This document shows positions 8,677 through 16,992 of a DNA stretch of 64,000 nucleotides, one piece after another. The DNA lies in assembly GCF_019345465.1 (NCBI RefSeq), contig NZ_JAHKRC010000014.1:62001-126000 (forward strand), given 5' to 3'. The first letter of the stretch is position 1; every line of letters starts with the position of its first letter. The notes below the pieces were generated by a model. The model had not been told where the DNA came from and did not search any database. It worked only from the letters and a program-made list of their open reading frames with translations. Made by a program: the position numbers and the translations under genes. The stretch is from Pseudomonas sp. NKUCC02_KPG (GTDB lineage: Bacteria > Pseudomonadota > Gammaproteobacteria > Pseudomonadales > Pseudomonadaceae).

Positions 8677-9227
8677 TGAATGCTCATTTTGCCGAGCGCA
8701 GCGGCGTGCGCACGTTCATCCACGCAGGCCCGTCCCTGGCCCCGCGACTGCTTGACCTGGAAGTGCCCGGCAGCGAAGAGATACGCATCGTCCTGCCGCT
8801 GGGCAGTAATGTCGGCGCCAGCCTGCTCAAGGTGCTTGAAGGTCGATGCTTCGCCAGTGCCGTGGGTCGCATTGTGTGTGGCGGCGCCGCGCACCTGAGC
8901 TATCACCGCATGATCGTCACCGACAAGCCGGAGCGGCCCTATGACTACGGCCAGCCGGTGGTTCTTGAAGGCCATATCACCTTTATCAGCGGCGCCATCA
9001 CCGTCGGGCGCGATGTCCGGGGCGCTCCATTGCTGCACGGCCATGCCGGGTTTCTGGACAGCAATGGCGAGCAGCACGGCGGGCATCTGGTACTGGACAA
9101 ACTCATCGTGGGCAGCGAGCCCATGACGATCAGTCTTTGCCTGTTCAATCAGGTGGCCTATCAGGTGCAGCCTGACGCTGAAACCCACTTCAACCTGCTT
9201 CACCCCGTTCTCCAGGAGGTGTCATGA
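8676..9227 (+). CDS. PCC/DUF296-domain protein 1
   Basis: This 183-residue protein of the plants-and-prokaryotes-conserved (PCC, DUF296) fold has a C-terminal half reading GHITFISGAITVG ... LLHGHAGFLDSNGEQHGGHLVLDKLIVG, matching the family's pattern of a strand followed by H-x-H and GGHL. There is no AT-hook, so it is unlikely to bind DNA as the plant AHL proteins do. The start is set by AGGAGG 8 bases before ATG 8676, which overlaps the ligase stop by one base (TGATG). The next gene is a second PCC protein. Bacterial single-domain PCC proteins have no settled biochemical role; an acyl-CoA-handling or scaffold role here is speculation from coupling. Confidence 0.8.
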   Translation: MNAHFAERSGVRTFIHAGPSLAPRLLDLEVPGSEEIRIVLPLGSNVGASLLKVLEGRCFASAVGRIVCGGAAHLSYHRMIVTDKPERPYDYGQPVVLEGHITFISGAITVGRDVRGAPLLHGHAGFLDSNGEQHGGHLVLDKLIVGSEPMTISLCLFNQVAYQVQPDAETHFNLLHPVLQEVS

Positions 9228-9619
9228 ACGTCGCTGCAGTCCAGGAATCACAAGTTCAGGGCGGCCGACTGGGCCGTCTGGTCATCGCACGCCTCAAGCC
9301 CAATGAAGACATCATCGACAGTGCCGAAGCCCTGTGCAGAGAGCACGGAATCCATCTGGCCGTGGTGCGCGGCGGTCTGGGCAGCCTGATTGATGGTCAG
9401 CTCAGCTACCAGGGCCGCGAAGGCATGATGAAGATCCCTGTCGAAGGTCCGGGGGTGGAAATCCTCAGCATCAGCGGCGAAATTCTCAGCGGTGAAAGTC
9501 GTCTGCAGGCGGTGCTAGCCGATGCGGACGGCAAGCTCTACGCCGGTCGCTTGGAGCGCGGCAAAAACCTCACGTTCATCACGGTCGAGTTGACGCTGCA
9601 GGAGTGGCTGCCCGACTGA
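9224..9619 (+). CDS. PCC/DUF296-domain protein 2
   Basis: This 131-residue single-domain PCC (DUF296) protein shows RLKPNEDIIDSAEALCREHGI, VVRGGLGSLIDGQ, VEILSISGEILSGE and AVLADADGKLYAGRLERG, the usual order of conserved segments. It overlaps the previous PCC gene by 4 bp (ATGA). The two proteins differ in length and in the H-x-H/GGHL segment: copy 2 has QAVL and AGRL where copy 1 has HGHA and GGHL. They are probably diverged subunits rather than a recent duplication, and may form a mixed oligomer (inference). Confidence 0.82.
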   Translation: MNVAAVQESQVQGGRLGRLVIARLKPNEDIIDSAEALCREHGIHLAVVRGGLGSLIDGQLSYQGREGMMKIPVEGPGVEILSISGEILSGESRLQAVLADADGKLYAGRLERGKNLTFITVELTLQEWLPD

Positions 9620-9728
9620 ACCCTCGCAACCCATAACAAGAAAATCGAAACCGCACACACAGGGTTGTCCCGCAGTCCTGTGTTCGCGGCCTTTCGTTCG
9701 TATTGCCACGCCCATCAGGAAAACAATA

Positions 9729-11057
9729 ATGAAAAAAACTCCTTTCGTTCGACTGTCCATGCTCGCCACTACGGGGATTGTCCTGTCGCCCTTGGCGTAT
9801 GCGGACTTCGTCAAGGACAGCAAGGCCACCCTGGGTTTTCGCAACTACTACTTCAACAATGATTACCGTGATCGCACCGGTCCCGCCGGGCAAAGCAAGA
9901 CGGCGGAATGGGCTCAGGGGTTCTTCCTCGATTACAAATCCGGCTTCACCGAAGGCACCGTCGGTTTTGGACTGGACGTGCTCGGTTTGCAGGGTGTGCG
10001 CCTGGATGGCGGCAAAGGCAATCACCGCGGCAGCTCGATGATCCCTGATGATAGCGATGGCGGTGCGGTGGATGACTGGAGTCGCCTGGGGCTGACCGGG
10101 AAGATGCGCTTTTCCCAGACTGAAGCCCGTTACGGAACGCTGCAGCCGAAGTTGCCGATCCTGGTGGCCAACGATGGTCGAGTGCTGCCGCAAACCTTCG
10201 AAGGCGGCATGATTACTTCCAAAGAAGTGGACAACCTGACTCTGGTTGGCGGTCGCCTGGAACACGCCACCGGCCGCGGATCAAGCAACCGCTCGGGGTT
10301 CGCGGTTGCTGGCGGCACGCAGCAGAGCAATGAGTTCCTGTTTGCCGGTGCCGACTACAAGCTGACCAAGGACCTCACGCTGCAATACTACACATCCCGG
10401 CTGGAAGACTATTACGTGCAACATTTTGGCGGGCTGGTGCATGTGCTGCCGTTGGGCGAGGGGCAGTCGCTGACGACTGATCTGCGTTACTTCAAGACTG
10501 ACGCCGACGGTCGCAACGACTCCGCCTCGGGTCGCGCAGCCGGTTATCGGGTCAGTGGCCTGGGTGATACCGCTGGCAAAATCGACAACGACACCTGGAG
10601 TGCGATGTTTACCTATGCCCTTGGGGGCAATTCTTTCCTGCTCGGTTACCAGAGTGTGTCCGACAGCGGCAACTTCGTGCAGCTCAACCAGGGCAATATC
10701 AACGAGGGGGCAGCAGGCAGCAGCATTTACCTGTTCACCGATCGCCTGATCACCAGCTTCACCCGGGCAGGTGAGCGTACGGCATTCGGGCAGTACGGCT
10801 ACAACTTCGCCGGGCTGGGCATGCCGGGGCTGGTGGCGTCCGTGACCTATCTCAAAGGCACTAATATCCGCATGGCGAGCGGTGGCACCGAGAAAGAGTG
10901 GGAGCGCGACCTGGCCCTGGATTACGTGGTGCAGACCGGGACCTTCAAGGGCGTCGGGTTCAGCTGGCGTAACGGAACGATGCGCAGTGGCGTGCCCAGC
11001 GAATATGCCCAGGATCAGAACCGGGTATCCATCAACTATACCCTGGCGTTGTTCTAG
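9729..11057 (+). CDS. OprD-family outer-membrane porin
   Basis: This 442-residue beta-barrel protein has a signal peptide (MKKTPFVRLSMLATTGIVLSPLAYA, cleavage before DFVKD) and alternating aromatic strands with a C-terminal aromatic end (INYTLALF). OprD-family (OccD/OccK) channels take up small carboxylates or amino acids across the outer membrane. The N-terminal segment DSKATLGFRNYYFNNDYRD is typical. It follows the second PCC gene by 109 bp with no strong terminator between (only ACACAGG/CCTGTGT, loop 13), so it is likely in the thiolase operon. A terminator closes the unit. It probably admits the island's substrate. Confidence 0.93.
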   Translation: MKKTPFVRLSMLATTGIVLSPLAYADFVKDSKATLGFRNYYFNNDYRDRTGPAGQSKTAEWAQGFFLDYKSGFTEGTVGFGLDVLGLQGVRLDGGKGNHRGSSMIPDDSDGGAVDDWSRLGLTGKMRFSQTEARYGTLQPKLPILVANDGRVLPQTFEGGMITSKEVDNLTLVGGRLEHATGRGSSNRSGFAVAGGTQQSNEFLFAGADYKLTKDLTLQYYTSRLEDYYVQHFGGLVHVLPLGEGQSLTTDLRYFKTDADGRNDSASGRAAGYRVSGLGDTAGKIDNDTWSAMFTYALGGNSFLLGYQSVSDSGNFVQLNQGNINEGAAGSSIYLFTDRLITSFTRAGERTAFGQYGYNFAGLGMPGLVASVTYLKGTNIRMASGGTEKEWERDLALDYVVQTGTFKGVGFSWRNGTMRSGVPSEYAQDQNRVSINYTLALF

Positions 11058-11063
11058 TTCAGA

Positions 11064-11093
11064 GGGGCTCGGCTGCCAGAGCCCCTTGTTGTT
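11064..11093 (+). terminator. Rho-independent terminator after the porin gene
   Basis: GGGGCTC-ggctgcca-GAGCCCC makes a 7-bp perfect GC-rich stem, followed by TTGTTGTT. It lies 7 bases after the porin stop and separates the thiolase operon from the TRAP operon. Confidence 0.8.
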
Positions 11094-11122
11094 TACCCAT
11101 CGTTGAAATTTGATCTGCTGAG

Positions 11123-11176
11123 GACAGGTGTCACTTGTTGCGCTGGCCAGCGAGACAGTTGAGGGAGACACCTGTC
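11123..11176. promoter_or_regulatory. Candidate upstream activator sites of the TRAP operon
   Basis: Within the 328-bp gap 11058-11385, two near-palindromes, GACAGGTGTC (11123-11132) and GACACCTGTC (11167-11176), are reverse complements of each other, with centres 44 bp apart. A half-site GACAGTTG at 11154-11161 matches one upstream of the thiolase operon. They sit about 150-205 bp before the predicted start. The rest of the gap holds the terminator, the sigma54 promoter and the leader; nothing else is evident. Confidence 0.62.
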
Positions 11177-11300
11177 ACATCACCCGTCCTACCCTGAGTG
11201 CTGTAAGAAATTGAAACACTAGTGAGTAGGATATTTTTCCTAGTGAAAACAGCCAGTTGAATACAAACCTGGTTCCCCTCCACCAGGGCTGCGTCTTTCG

Positions 11301-11317
11301 TGGCACCTGAATTGCTA
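11301..11317 (+). promoter_or_regulatory. Sigma54 (-24/-12) promoter of the TRAP operon
   Basis: TGGCACCTGAATTGCTA has GG and GC exactly 10 bases apart and differs from the thiolase-operon promoter only in the spacer. Predicted start near 11328; the leader to the dctP ATG is about 58 bases and ends with CAGGAG as ribosome-binding site. Confidence 0.85.
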
Positions 11318-11385
11318 TAGCTTGCGTATCCAGTGCCTATTTCACGGTCATTGATCCATAAAAATAATAAAGTCAGGAGAACCAA

Positions 11386-12417
11386 ATGAGCGACTTTACT
11401 CGCCGCAATTTTCTCAAAACGGCCTCCCTTGCGTCCGCTGCCGTCGCGACCGCAGGGCTTGGCCTTTACAGCGGCAAGAGTGAGGCCGCCGAGTTCAAGC
11501 TTAAATTTGCCAACAACCTGCCTATCACCCATTCGATGAATGTGCGGGCACGGGAAATGGCCAAGGCGGTACGCGAAGAAACCAACGGTGCGGTACAGAT
11601 CCAGGTATTCCCCAGCAGCCAGCTGGGCAGCGACACCGACACCCTGGCGCAGGTGCGCTCTGGCGCCGTCGACATGTTCGCCCTGTCGCCGGTGATTCTC
11701 GGCACTCTGGTGCCGTCGGTGCAGATCAGCGCGGTGGGGTTCGCGTTCAAGGATTACGATCAAGTCTGGAGCGCGATGGACGGCGAGCTGGGTGCCCACG
11801 TTCGATCTGAAATTGCCAAGACCGATACCCTGTTCGCCTTCGACAAGATCTGGGACAACGGTTTTCGGGTAACCACCACCAGTACCCGGCCGATCGTGAC
11901 CCCTGACGACCTGAAGGCCATGAAACTGCGCGTGCCGCCCAGCCCGATCATCATGTCGATCTTCCGCGCATTTGAGGCCGCCCCCACCAGCATCAACTTC
12001 TCGGAAGTGTATTCGGCGCTGCAGACCCGCATTGTCGAAGGCCAGGAAAACCCCCTGACCCTGGTCTCGTCGGCCAAACTCTACGAAGTGCAAAAATACT
12101 GCTCGCTGACCAACCACGTCTGGGATGGTTTCTGGATGCTGGGCAACAATGCCTCGTTCAGCCGCCTGCCTGCGGATTTGCAAGCCATTGTCAGCAAGCA
12201 CATCAACACTGCCGTCATGTCCCAGCGCAATGACCTCGCCAAGCTTCAAGGCACCATCCGCGAGACTTTGAAACAGCAGGGCCTGGAGTTGGTCGAGTCG
12301 CCGCCGGAGCCGTTCCGTGAGCGCCTGCAGTCCGCCAACTACTACGCCGACTGGCACGAAAAGTTCGGCGACGCTGCCTGGGCAATCCTCGAAAAATACT
12401 CCGGGAAACTCGCATGA
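11386..12417 (+). CDS. TRAP transporter solute-binding protein (DctP family), Tat-exported
   Basis: This 343-residue periplasmic receptor of a tripartite ATP-independent transporter starts with a twin-arginine signal (FTRRNFLKTASLASAAVATAGLGL), so it is probably folded before export. The mature part is a normal DctP fold: LKFANNLPITHSMN, FPSSQLGSDTDTLAQVRSGAVDM, and MKLRVPPSP, whose Arg usually binds the substrate carboxylate. NPLTLVSSAKLYEVQKYCSLTNH is also typical. The stop overlaps the permease start by 4 bp. The ligand is therefore an organic acid, but the pocket cannot be assigned by eye. Confidence 0.93.
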   Translation: MSDFTRRNFLKTASLASAAVATAGLGLYSGKSEAAEFKLKFANNLPITHSMNVRAREMAKAVREETNGAVQIQVFPSSQLGSDTDTLAQVRSGAVDMFALSPVILGTLVPSVQISAVGFAFKDYDQVWSAMDGELGAHVRSEIAKTDTLFAFDKIWDNGFRVTTTSTRPIVTPDDLKAMKLRVPPSPIIMSIFRAFEAAPTSINFSEVYSALQTRIVEGQENPLTLVSSAKLYEVQKYCSLTNHVWDGFWMLGNNASFSRLPADLQAIVSKHINTAVMSQRNDLAKLQGTIRETLKQQGLELVESPPEPFRERLQSANYYADWHEKFGDAAWAILEKYSGKLA

Positions 12418-14297
12418 TGGGCGCGTCGGTGGCAGTGGCCCCCACTACTTCCATGCGCCTGCCGGCCCGGGCGCTCGTGTTTCTCAATACCTGGTCCATT
12501 CATGTGGTCGGAGCGATCACCGTTGCTCTGCTGGTGATCGAGACCTGCGTGTTGCTGGCGGGTGTGATTTCCCGCTACGTGATGCACAACCCGTTGATCT
12601 GGGCGGACGAACTGGCCTCTTCGCTGTTCATCTGGCTGGCCATGTTCGGCTCGGTGCTGGCCCTGGACCGCGGCGAACACATGCGTATGTCCGCCCTGGT
12701 GAACAAGCTTCCGGTGGCCTGGCGCGGATTCTGTGAAACGCTTTCGGCGTTGGTGGTGTGCCTGTTCGTGCTGGTGATCATCGGGCCAGCCATGGAGCAC
12801 TCCCATGAGCAGATGTCGATCACGACTCCGGCCCTGGGCATCCCCGACGGCTTGCGGGCTGCGGCGTTGCCGGTCGGCGCGATCCTGATGCTGCTGGCTG
12901 CGGTGTCGCGCATGGCGCGGTATTCCACGATGCGCCAGTTCATGGCCGGGGTCGGCGTGGTGGCGGTCGTTGCCGCTGCTTTGTGGCTCAGCCAGCCGCT
13001 GCTGGTGGGTATGGGTAACTACAACCTGATCATCTTCTTCCTGGTGCTGCTGGGCGCCTGCGTATTTGGTGGCATCCCGATCGCCTTCGCCTTCGGTACT
13101 GCAACCATCGCCTATCTGGCGCTGGTCACCCACGCGCCGTTGTCGATCGTGGTCGGGCGCATGGACGAAGGCATGTCGCACATGGTGCTGCTGGCGGTGC
13201 CGCTGTTCGTCATGCTGGGGGTGGTGCTGCAGCTTTCGGGCATGGCCAAGACGTTGATCGATTTCATGGCCTCACTGCTGGGGCATGTGCGGGGCGGGTT
13301 GCAGTATGTGTTGCTGGGGGCGATGTTTCTGGTATCGGGGATTTCCGGCTCCAAGGTTGCCGACATGGCAGCGGTGGCTCCGGCGCTGTTTCCTGAAATG
13401 AAGAAGCGTGGCTCCGAACCTGAAGAACTGGCGGCGTTGCTGGCAGCCACCGGAGCCATGACCGAGACGATCCCGCCGAGCCTGGTGTTGATCACCATCG
13501 GTGCGGTCTGCAGTGTGTCCATTACGGCCTTGTTCATCGGCGGCCTGATGCCGGCGGTGGTTGCCACCGTGGTCATCGCGCTGGTGTGCTGGTGGCGTTC
13601 ACGCAAGGAGGCCATGCCCACCGTCAAGCGCGCACCGCTGTCGGTCATCGCCCGTACGTTCATGATCGCCTTGCCTGCTCTGGCGCTGCCATTGCTGATT
13701 CGAGTGGCCGTACTGGAAGGCGCAGCCACTGCCACCGAAGTCTCAACCATCGGTGTGGCTTATGTGGTGATGGTCGGACTGGTGATGCACCTGTTCATGC
13801 GCCACATCGAGTTCAGAAGGGTGTACCCGATGATGCTCGAGGCAGGGGCATTGTCCGGCTCGATTTTGCTGATCATCGGTATGGCATCTGCAATGGCCTG
13901 GGCACTCACGCAGTCCGGGTTCTCGGCCGCGCTGGTGGACCTGATCAGCGAGATTCCGGGGGGCACGATTGGCTTCATGGTCGTAACCATTCTTGTGTTC
14001 GTGATTCTGGGCAGCGTCCTGGAGGGGATCCCGGCGATCGTGCTGTTCGGTCCGCTGATGTTCCCGTTGGCGGAAATGCTCGGGATCCACCCGGTGCACT
14101 ACGCGATGGTGGTGATCCTGGCCATGGGTATCGGTCTGTTCGCACCGCCCCTGGGCGTCGGTTTCTACGCTGCCTGCGCCATCAGCAAAGTGTCCTCGGA
14201 CCATGTTATCCGCCGCGTCTGGGGTTACCTCGGCGCACTGATCGTGGCGTTGATCATCGTTGCCTGTTTCCCGTGGATCTCCATCGGTTTCCTTTAA
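12414..14297 (+). CDS. TRAP transporter fused small and large permease (DctQM)
   Basis: This 627-residue inner-membrane protein joins a DctQ-like part (about residues 1-185; four hydrophobic segments; ISRYVMHNPLIWADELASSLFIWLAMFGS is diagnostic) to a DctM-like part (about 195-627) with many membrane segments (GGIPIAFAFG, VPLFVMLGVVLQLSGMA, MFLVSGISGSKVADMAAVAPALFPEMKKRG). Separate DctQ and DctM subunits are more usual; fusion is a known minority form. It couples acid import to an ion gradient together with the preceding binding protein. Confidence 0.93.
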   Translation: MMGASVAVAPTTSMRLPARALVFLNTWSIHVVGAITVALLVIETCVLLAGVISRYVMHNPLIWADELASSLFIWLAMFGSVLALDRGEHMRMSALVNKLPVAWRGFCETLSALVVCLFVLVIIGPAMEHSHEQMSITTPALGIPDGLRAAALPVGAILMLLAAVSRMARYSTMRQFMAGVGVVAVVAAALWLSQPLLVGMGNYNLIIFFLVLLGACVFGGIPIAFAFGTATIAYLALVTHAPLSIVVGRMDEGMSHMVLLAVPLFVMLGVVLQLSGMAKTLIDFMASLLGHVRGGLQYVLLGAMFLVSGISGSKVADMAAVAPALFPEMKKRGSEPEELAALLAATGAMTETIPPSLVLITIGAVCSVSITALFIGGLMPAVVATVVIALVCWWRSRKEAMPTVKRAPLSVIARTFMIALPALALPLLIRVAVLEGAATATEVSTIGVAYVVMVGLVMHLFMRHIEFRRVYPMMLEAGALSGSILLIIGMASAMAWALTQSGFSAALVDLISEIPGGTIGFMVVTILVFVILGSVLEGIPAIVLFGPLMFPLAEMLGIHPVHYAMVVILAMGIGLFAPPLGVGFYAACAISKVSSDHVIRRVWGYLGALIVALIIVACFPWISIGFL

Positions 14298-14310
14298 GAG
14301 AGCATTTGTC

Positions 14311-15105
14311 ATGAGCCAATTAGCGAACAGAAAAATCACGCCTGTTGCAGCGCTGGGCCGTGTGGCCCTGGTCACGGGAGCGGCGATGGGGATTGGTGCT
14401 GCCATTGCCGAACGGCTGGGGCACGACGGGCATACCGTGGTGGTTGCCGATATCAACCTGGCTGCGGCCGAAGAAATGGTTGCCGGTCTCAAGGCTCAAG
14501 GCATTGAAGCGCTGGCGCTGGCCATCGATGTGGGCGACGCGCAGTCTATTGCTGCGGCATTCGAGGAGCTGCACCAGCGCTTCGGTCGTTGCGATGTCCT
14601 GGTCAACAACGCCGGGATCGCCAAGACCCAGGCCTTCCTGGAGTGTGACCTGGCTGACTGGCAGCGGGTATTGAACATCAACCTCACCGGCTCCCTGTTG
14701 TGCGGCCAGCATGCGGCCCGCCTGATGGAGTCCAACGGCTGGGGGCGGATCATCAATGTCGCGTCCATCAGTGGAATGCGGGCGAGCATGGGTCGCACGG
14801 CTTACGGCACCTCCAAGGCGGCGATCATCGGCCTGACCCGGCAGATGGCCGTGGAGCTGGCCGACTTGGGTATCACCGTCAACGGCATCGCGCCTGGCCC
14901 GGTGGACACACCGTTGACCCAGAGGCTGCACTCGGCCAAAACCCGGGACTCCTACGCTCGGTCAGTGCCGATGCGTCGATACGGAACGCCTGCGGAAATG
15001 GCAGGGGCGGTTGCGTTTCTGGCGTCCGACGATTCTTCGTATATCAGCGGTCACGTGATTCCGGTGGACGGCGGCTACATGGCGTCGGGCATTCTGGAAA
15101 TCTAA
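14311..15105 (+). CDS. Short-chain dehydrogenase/reductase (island SDR-2)
   Basis: This 264-residue classical SDR has the cofactor motif TGAAMGIG, NNAGIA, catalytic YGTSKAA (Tyr-x-x-x-Lys) and C-terminal VDGGYMASGILEI. The start is the ATG at 14311, after AAGAGAG; a longer frame exists but has no support. It lies 13 bp after the permease, so it is in the TRAP operon. It differs clearly from SDR-1 (TGSARGIG, YAAAKGG), so the pathway may need two alcohol oxidations or two stereochemistries (inference). Confidence 0.9.
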   Translation: MSQLANRKITPVAALGRVALVTGAAMGIGAAIAERLGHDGHTVVVADINLAAAEEMVAGLKAQGIEALALAIDVGDAQSIAAAFEELHQRFGRCDVLVNNAGIAKTQAFLECDLADWQRVLNINLTGSLLCGQHAARLMESNGWGRIINVASISGMRASMGRTAYGTSKAAIIGLTRQMAVELADLGITVNGIAPGPVDTPLTQRLHSAKTRDSYARSVPMRRYGTPAEMAGAVAFLASDDSSYISGHVIPVDGGYMASGILEI

Positions 15106-15116
15106 GGGACCGTGGC

Positions 15117-15139
15117 GCGTCCACTCAATCGGTGGACGC
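15117..15139. other. Perfect hairpin between SDR-2 and the lactate dehydrogenase gene
   Basis: GCGTCCAC-tcaatcg-GTGGACGC is an 8-bp perfect stem with a 7-base loop and no following T-run. It may tune expression of the last gene or stabilise the upstream mRNA. It does not look like a complete terminator. Confidence 0.45.
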
Positions 15140-15214
15140 CGCACCTGCTTGTCAAACGCGTCGCTCCCTGAGCACTGCGCCTGCCTGATCGCGCCTGAAT
15201 TTTCGGAAATACCC

Positions 15215-16939
15215 ATGAACGCCATTGTTACGCCTTTGAATCAAGCTGCCATCCCCGACCTGATTGCCCACCTTAAAACCATCGTTGGTCCCAGCCATGT
15301 GCTGACGCAAGCCAGCGACACGGTGCGTTTTCGCCAGGGCTTTCGTTTTGGCCAGGGCAACGCCGTCGCTGTGGTATGCCCGGGTTCGTTGCTTGAACAA
15401 TGGCAGGTGGTCAAAGCCTGTGTCGGCGCCGACCTGATCGTCATCATGCAGGCGGCCAATACCGGCTTGACCGGCGGCTCGACCCCAGATGGCGTATACG
15501 ATCGCAAGGTCGTGATCATCAATACCCTGCGCATGCGCAAGGTCCAGGTGATCGAGGAGGGGCGGCAGGTGATCTGTTTTCCCGGCTCAACCCTGGATCA
15601 GCTGGAAGCAGTGCTCAAGCCCCTGGGCCGCGAACCGCACTCGGTAATCGGTTCTTCGTGCATTGGGGCCTCGGTCTTCGGTGGCGTCTGCAACAACTCC
15701 GGGGGCTCGTTGATACGCCGCGGCCCGGCCTATACCGAGATGTCGCTGTATGCCCAACTCGATGCACAGGGCCAGTTGCATCTGGTCAACCACCTGGGGG
15801 TCAATCTGGGAGATACCCCCGAGCAGATCCTGAGCAACCTGGATGCCGGTCGATACAGCGAAGCGGATATCAAGGCCGACGCCGGGCGTGGGTCCGATCA
15901 TGGCTATGCGGACCATGTGCGTGATATCGACGCGTCCACACCAGCCCGGTTCAATGCGGACAAACAGCGCCTGCACGAGGCCAGCGGCAGTGCGGGCAAG
16001 TTGGCGGTGTTCGCGGTGCGCCTGGACACCTTTGCCGCCGAATGCGATACCGCGGTCTTATACATTGGCACCAACGATTCCGCCGACCTGACCGACATCC
16101 GTCGGCACATGCTCGAACATTTTTCCGAGCTGCCCATCGCCGGTGAATACATGCACCGCGATGCTTATGACGTGGCGGCTGAGTACGGGAAGGACACCTT
16201 TCTGATGATCCATCACCTGGGCACCCGGCGCCTGCCGAAAATGTTTGCCCTCAAAAGCCGGGTGGACAACTTTCTCGGGCGGTTCAGCGGGTTGCGACCG
16301 CACTTATCAGACCGCGTCCTGCAAGGCATCGCGCGATGCTTTCCCGATCACCTTCCCAAGCGCATGGCCAACTTTCGTCAGCGGTATGAGCATTACTTGA
16401 TGCTCAAGGTCTCGGCGGCTTCCCTTGAACCGGCCGAGGCTTACCTGAGTCAATTGTTCGAGGGGCGCGAGGGAGATTACTTTCGCTGCACTGCAGAGGA
16501 GGGCAGCAAGGCGTTCCTGCATCGGTTCGCGGCAGCCGGTGCGGCGATTCGGTATCGGGCGATCCATGACAAAACGGTTGAAGATATCGTGGCGCTGGAC
16601 ATCGCCCTGGCGCGCAACGACCGCGACTGGTTCGAGACGCTACCGGCATCCATTGAGCAGCAACTGGTACTGAAGTTGTACTACGGGCATTTCTTCTGTC
16701 ACGTCTTCCATCAGGATTACATCGTGCGCAAGGGCAGCGATTGCCTGGCGGTGGAGCATGCGATGTGGGCGCTTCTGGACGAGCGTGGTGCCGAATACCC
16801 GGCAGAGCATAACGTCGGCCATCTCTATCCTGCGAAACCCGATCTGAAGGCGTTCTACAAGGAGCTGGATCCGTGCAATGCCTTCAATCCGGGCGTGGGA
16901 AAAACCTCGAAGTGTCGACATTGGCAGGGGGAGAGCTGA
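15215..16939 (+). CDS. dld: Quinone-dependent D-lactate dehydrogenase (Dld type)
   Basis: This 574-residue FAD flavoprotein of the inner-membrane surface oxidises D-lactate to pyruvate and passes electrons to quinone. The FAD-binding region contains VVCPGSLLEQWQVVKAC, NTGLTGGSTPDG and GSSCIGASVFGGVCNNSGGS. The C-terminal part (FCHVFHQDYIVRKG, FYKELDPCNAFNPGVGKTSK) matches the Dld membrane-binding domain. Length agrees with E. coli Dld (571). The start is the ATG at 15215; the longer frame from 15149 adds 22 unlikely residues. As last gene of the TRAP operon it may handle lactate released from, or imported with, the substrate. A related 2-hydroxy acid is possible. Confidence 0.9.
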   Translation: MNAIVTPLNQAAIPDLIAHLKTIVGPSHVLTQASDTVRFRQGFRFGQGNAVAVVCPGSLLEQWQVVKACVGADLIVIMQAANTGLTGGSTPDGVYDRKVVIINTLRMRKVQVIEEGRQVICFPGSTLDQLEAVLKPLGREPHSVIGSSCIGASVFGGVCNNSGGSLIRRGPAYTEMSLYAQLDAQGQLHLVNHLGVNLGDTPEQILSNLDAGRYSEADIKADAGRGSDHGYADHVRDIDASTPARFNADKQRLHEASGSAGKLAVFAVRLDTFAAECDTAVLYIGTNDSADLTDIRRHMLEHFSELPIAGEYMHRDAYDVAAEYGKDTFLMIHHLGTRRLPKMFALKSRVDNFLGRFSGLRPHLSDRVLQGIARCFPDHLPKRMANFRQRYEHYLMLKVSAASLEPAEAYLSQLFEGREGDYFRCTAEEGSKAFLHRFAAAGAAIRYRAIHDKTVEDIVALDIALARNDRDWFETLPASIEQQLVLKLYYGHFFCHVFHQDYIVRKGSDCLAVEHAMWALLDERGAEYPAEHNVGHLYPAKPDLKAFYKELDPCNAFNPGVGKTSKCRHWQGES

Positions 16940-16971
16940 GCGGGGCTGGTCACTTTTTTGCAGGCATTAAA

Positions 16972-16992
16972 AAGCCGGCTTGTGGCCGGCTT
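16972..16992 (-). terminator. Intrinsic terminator downstream of the S24-type repressor gene
   Basis: AAGCCGGC-ttgtg-GCCGGCTT is an 8-bp perfect stem. On the minus strand the second arm runs into a TTTTT tract, so it fits the end of the minus-strand transcript from 17934. It may also catch the dld transcript from the other side. The rest of 16940-17196 shows no gene. Confidence 0.65.
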
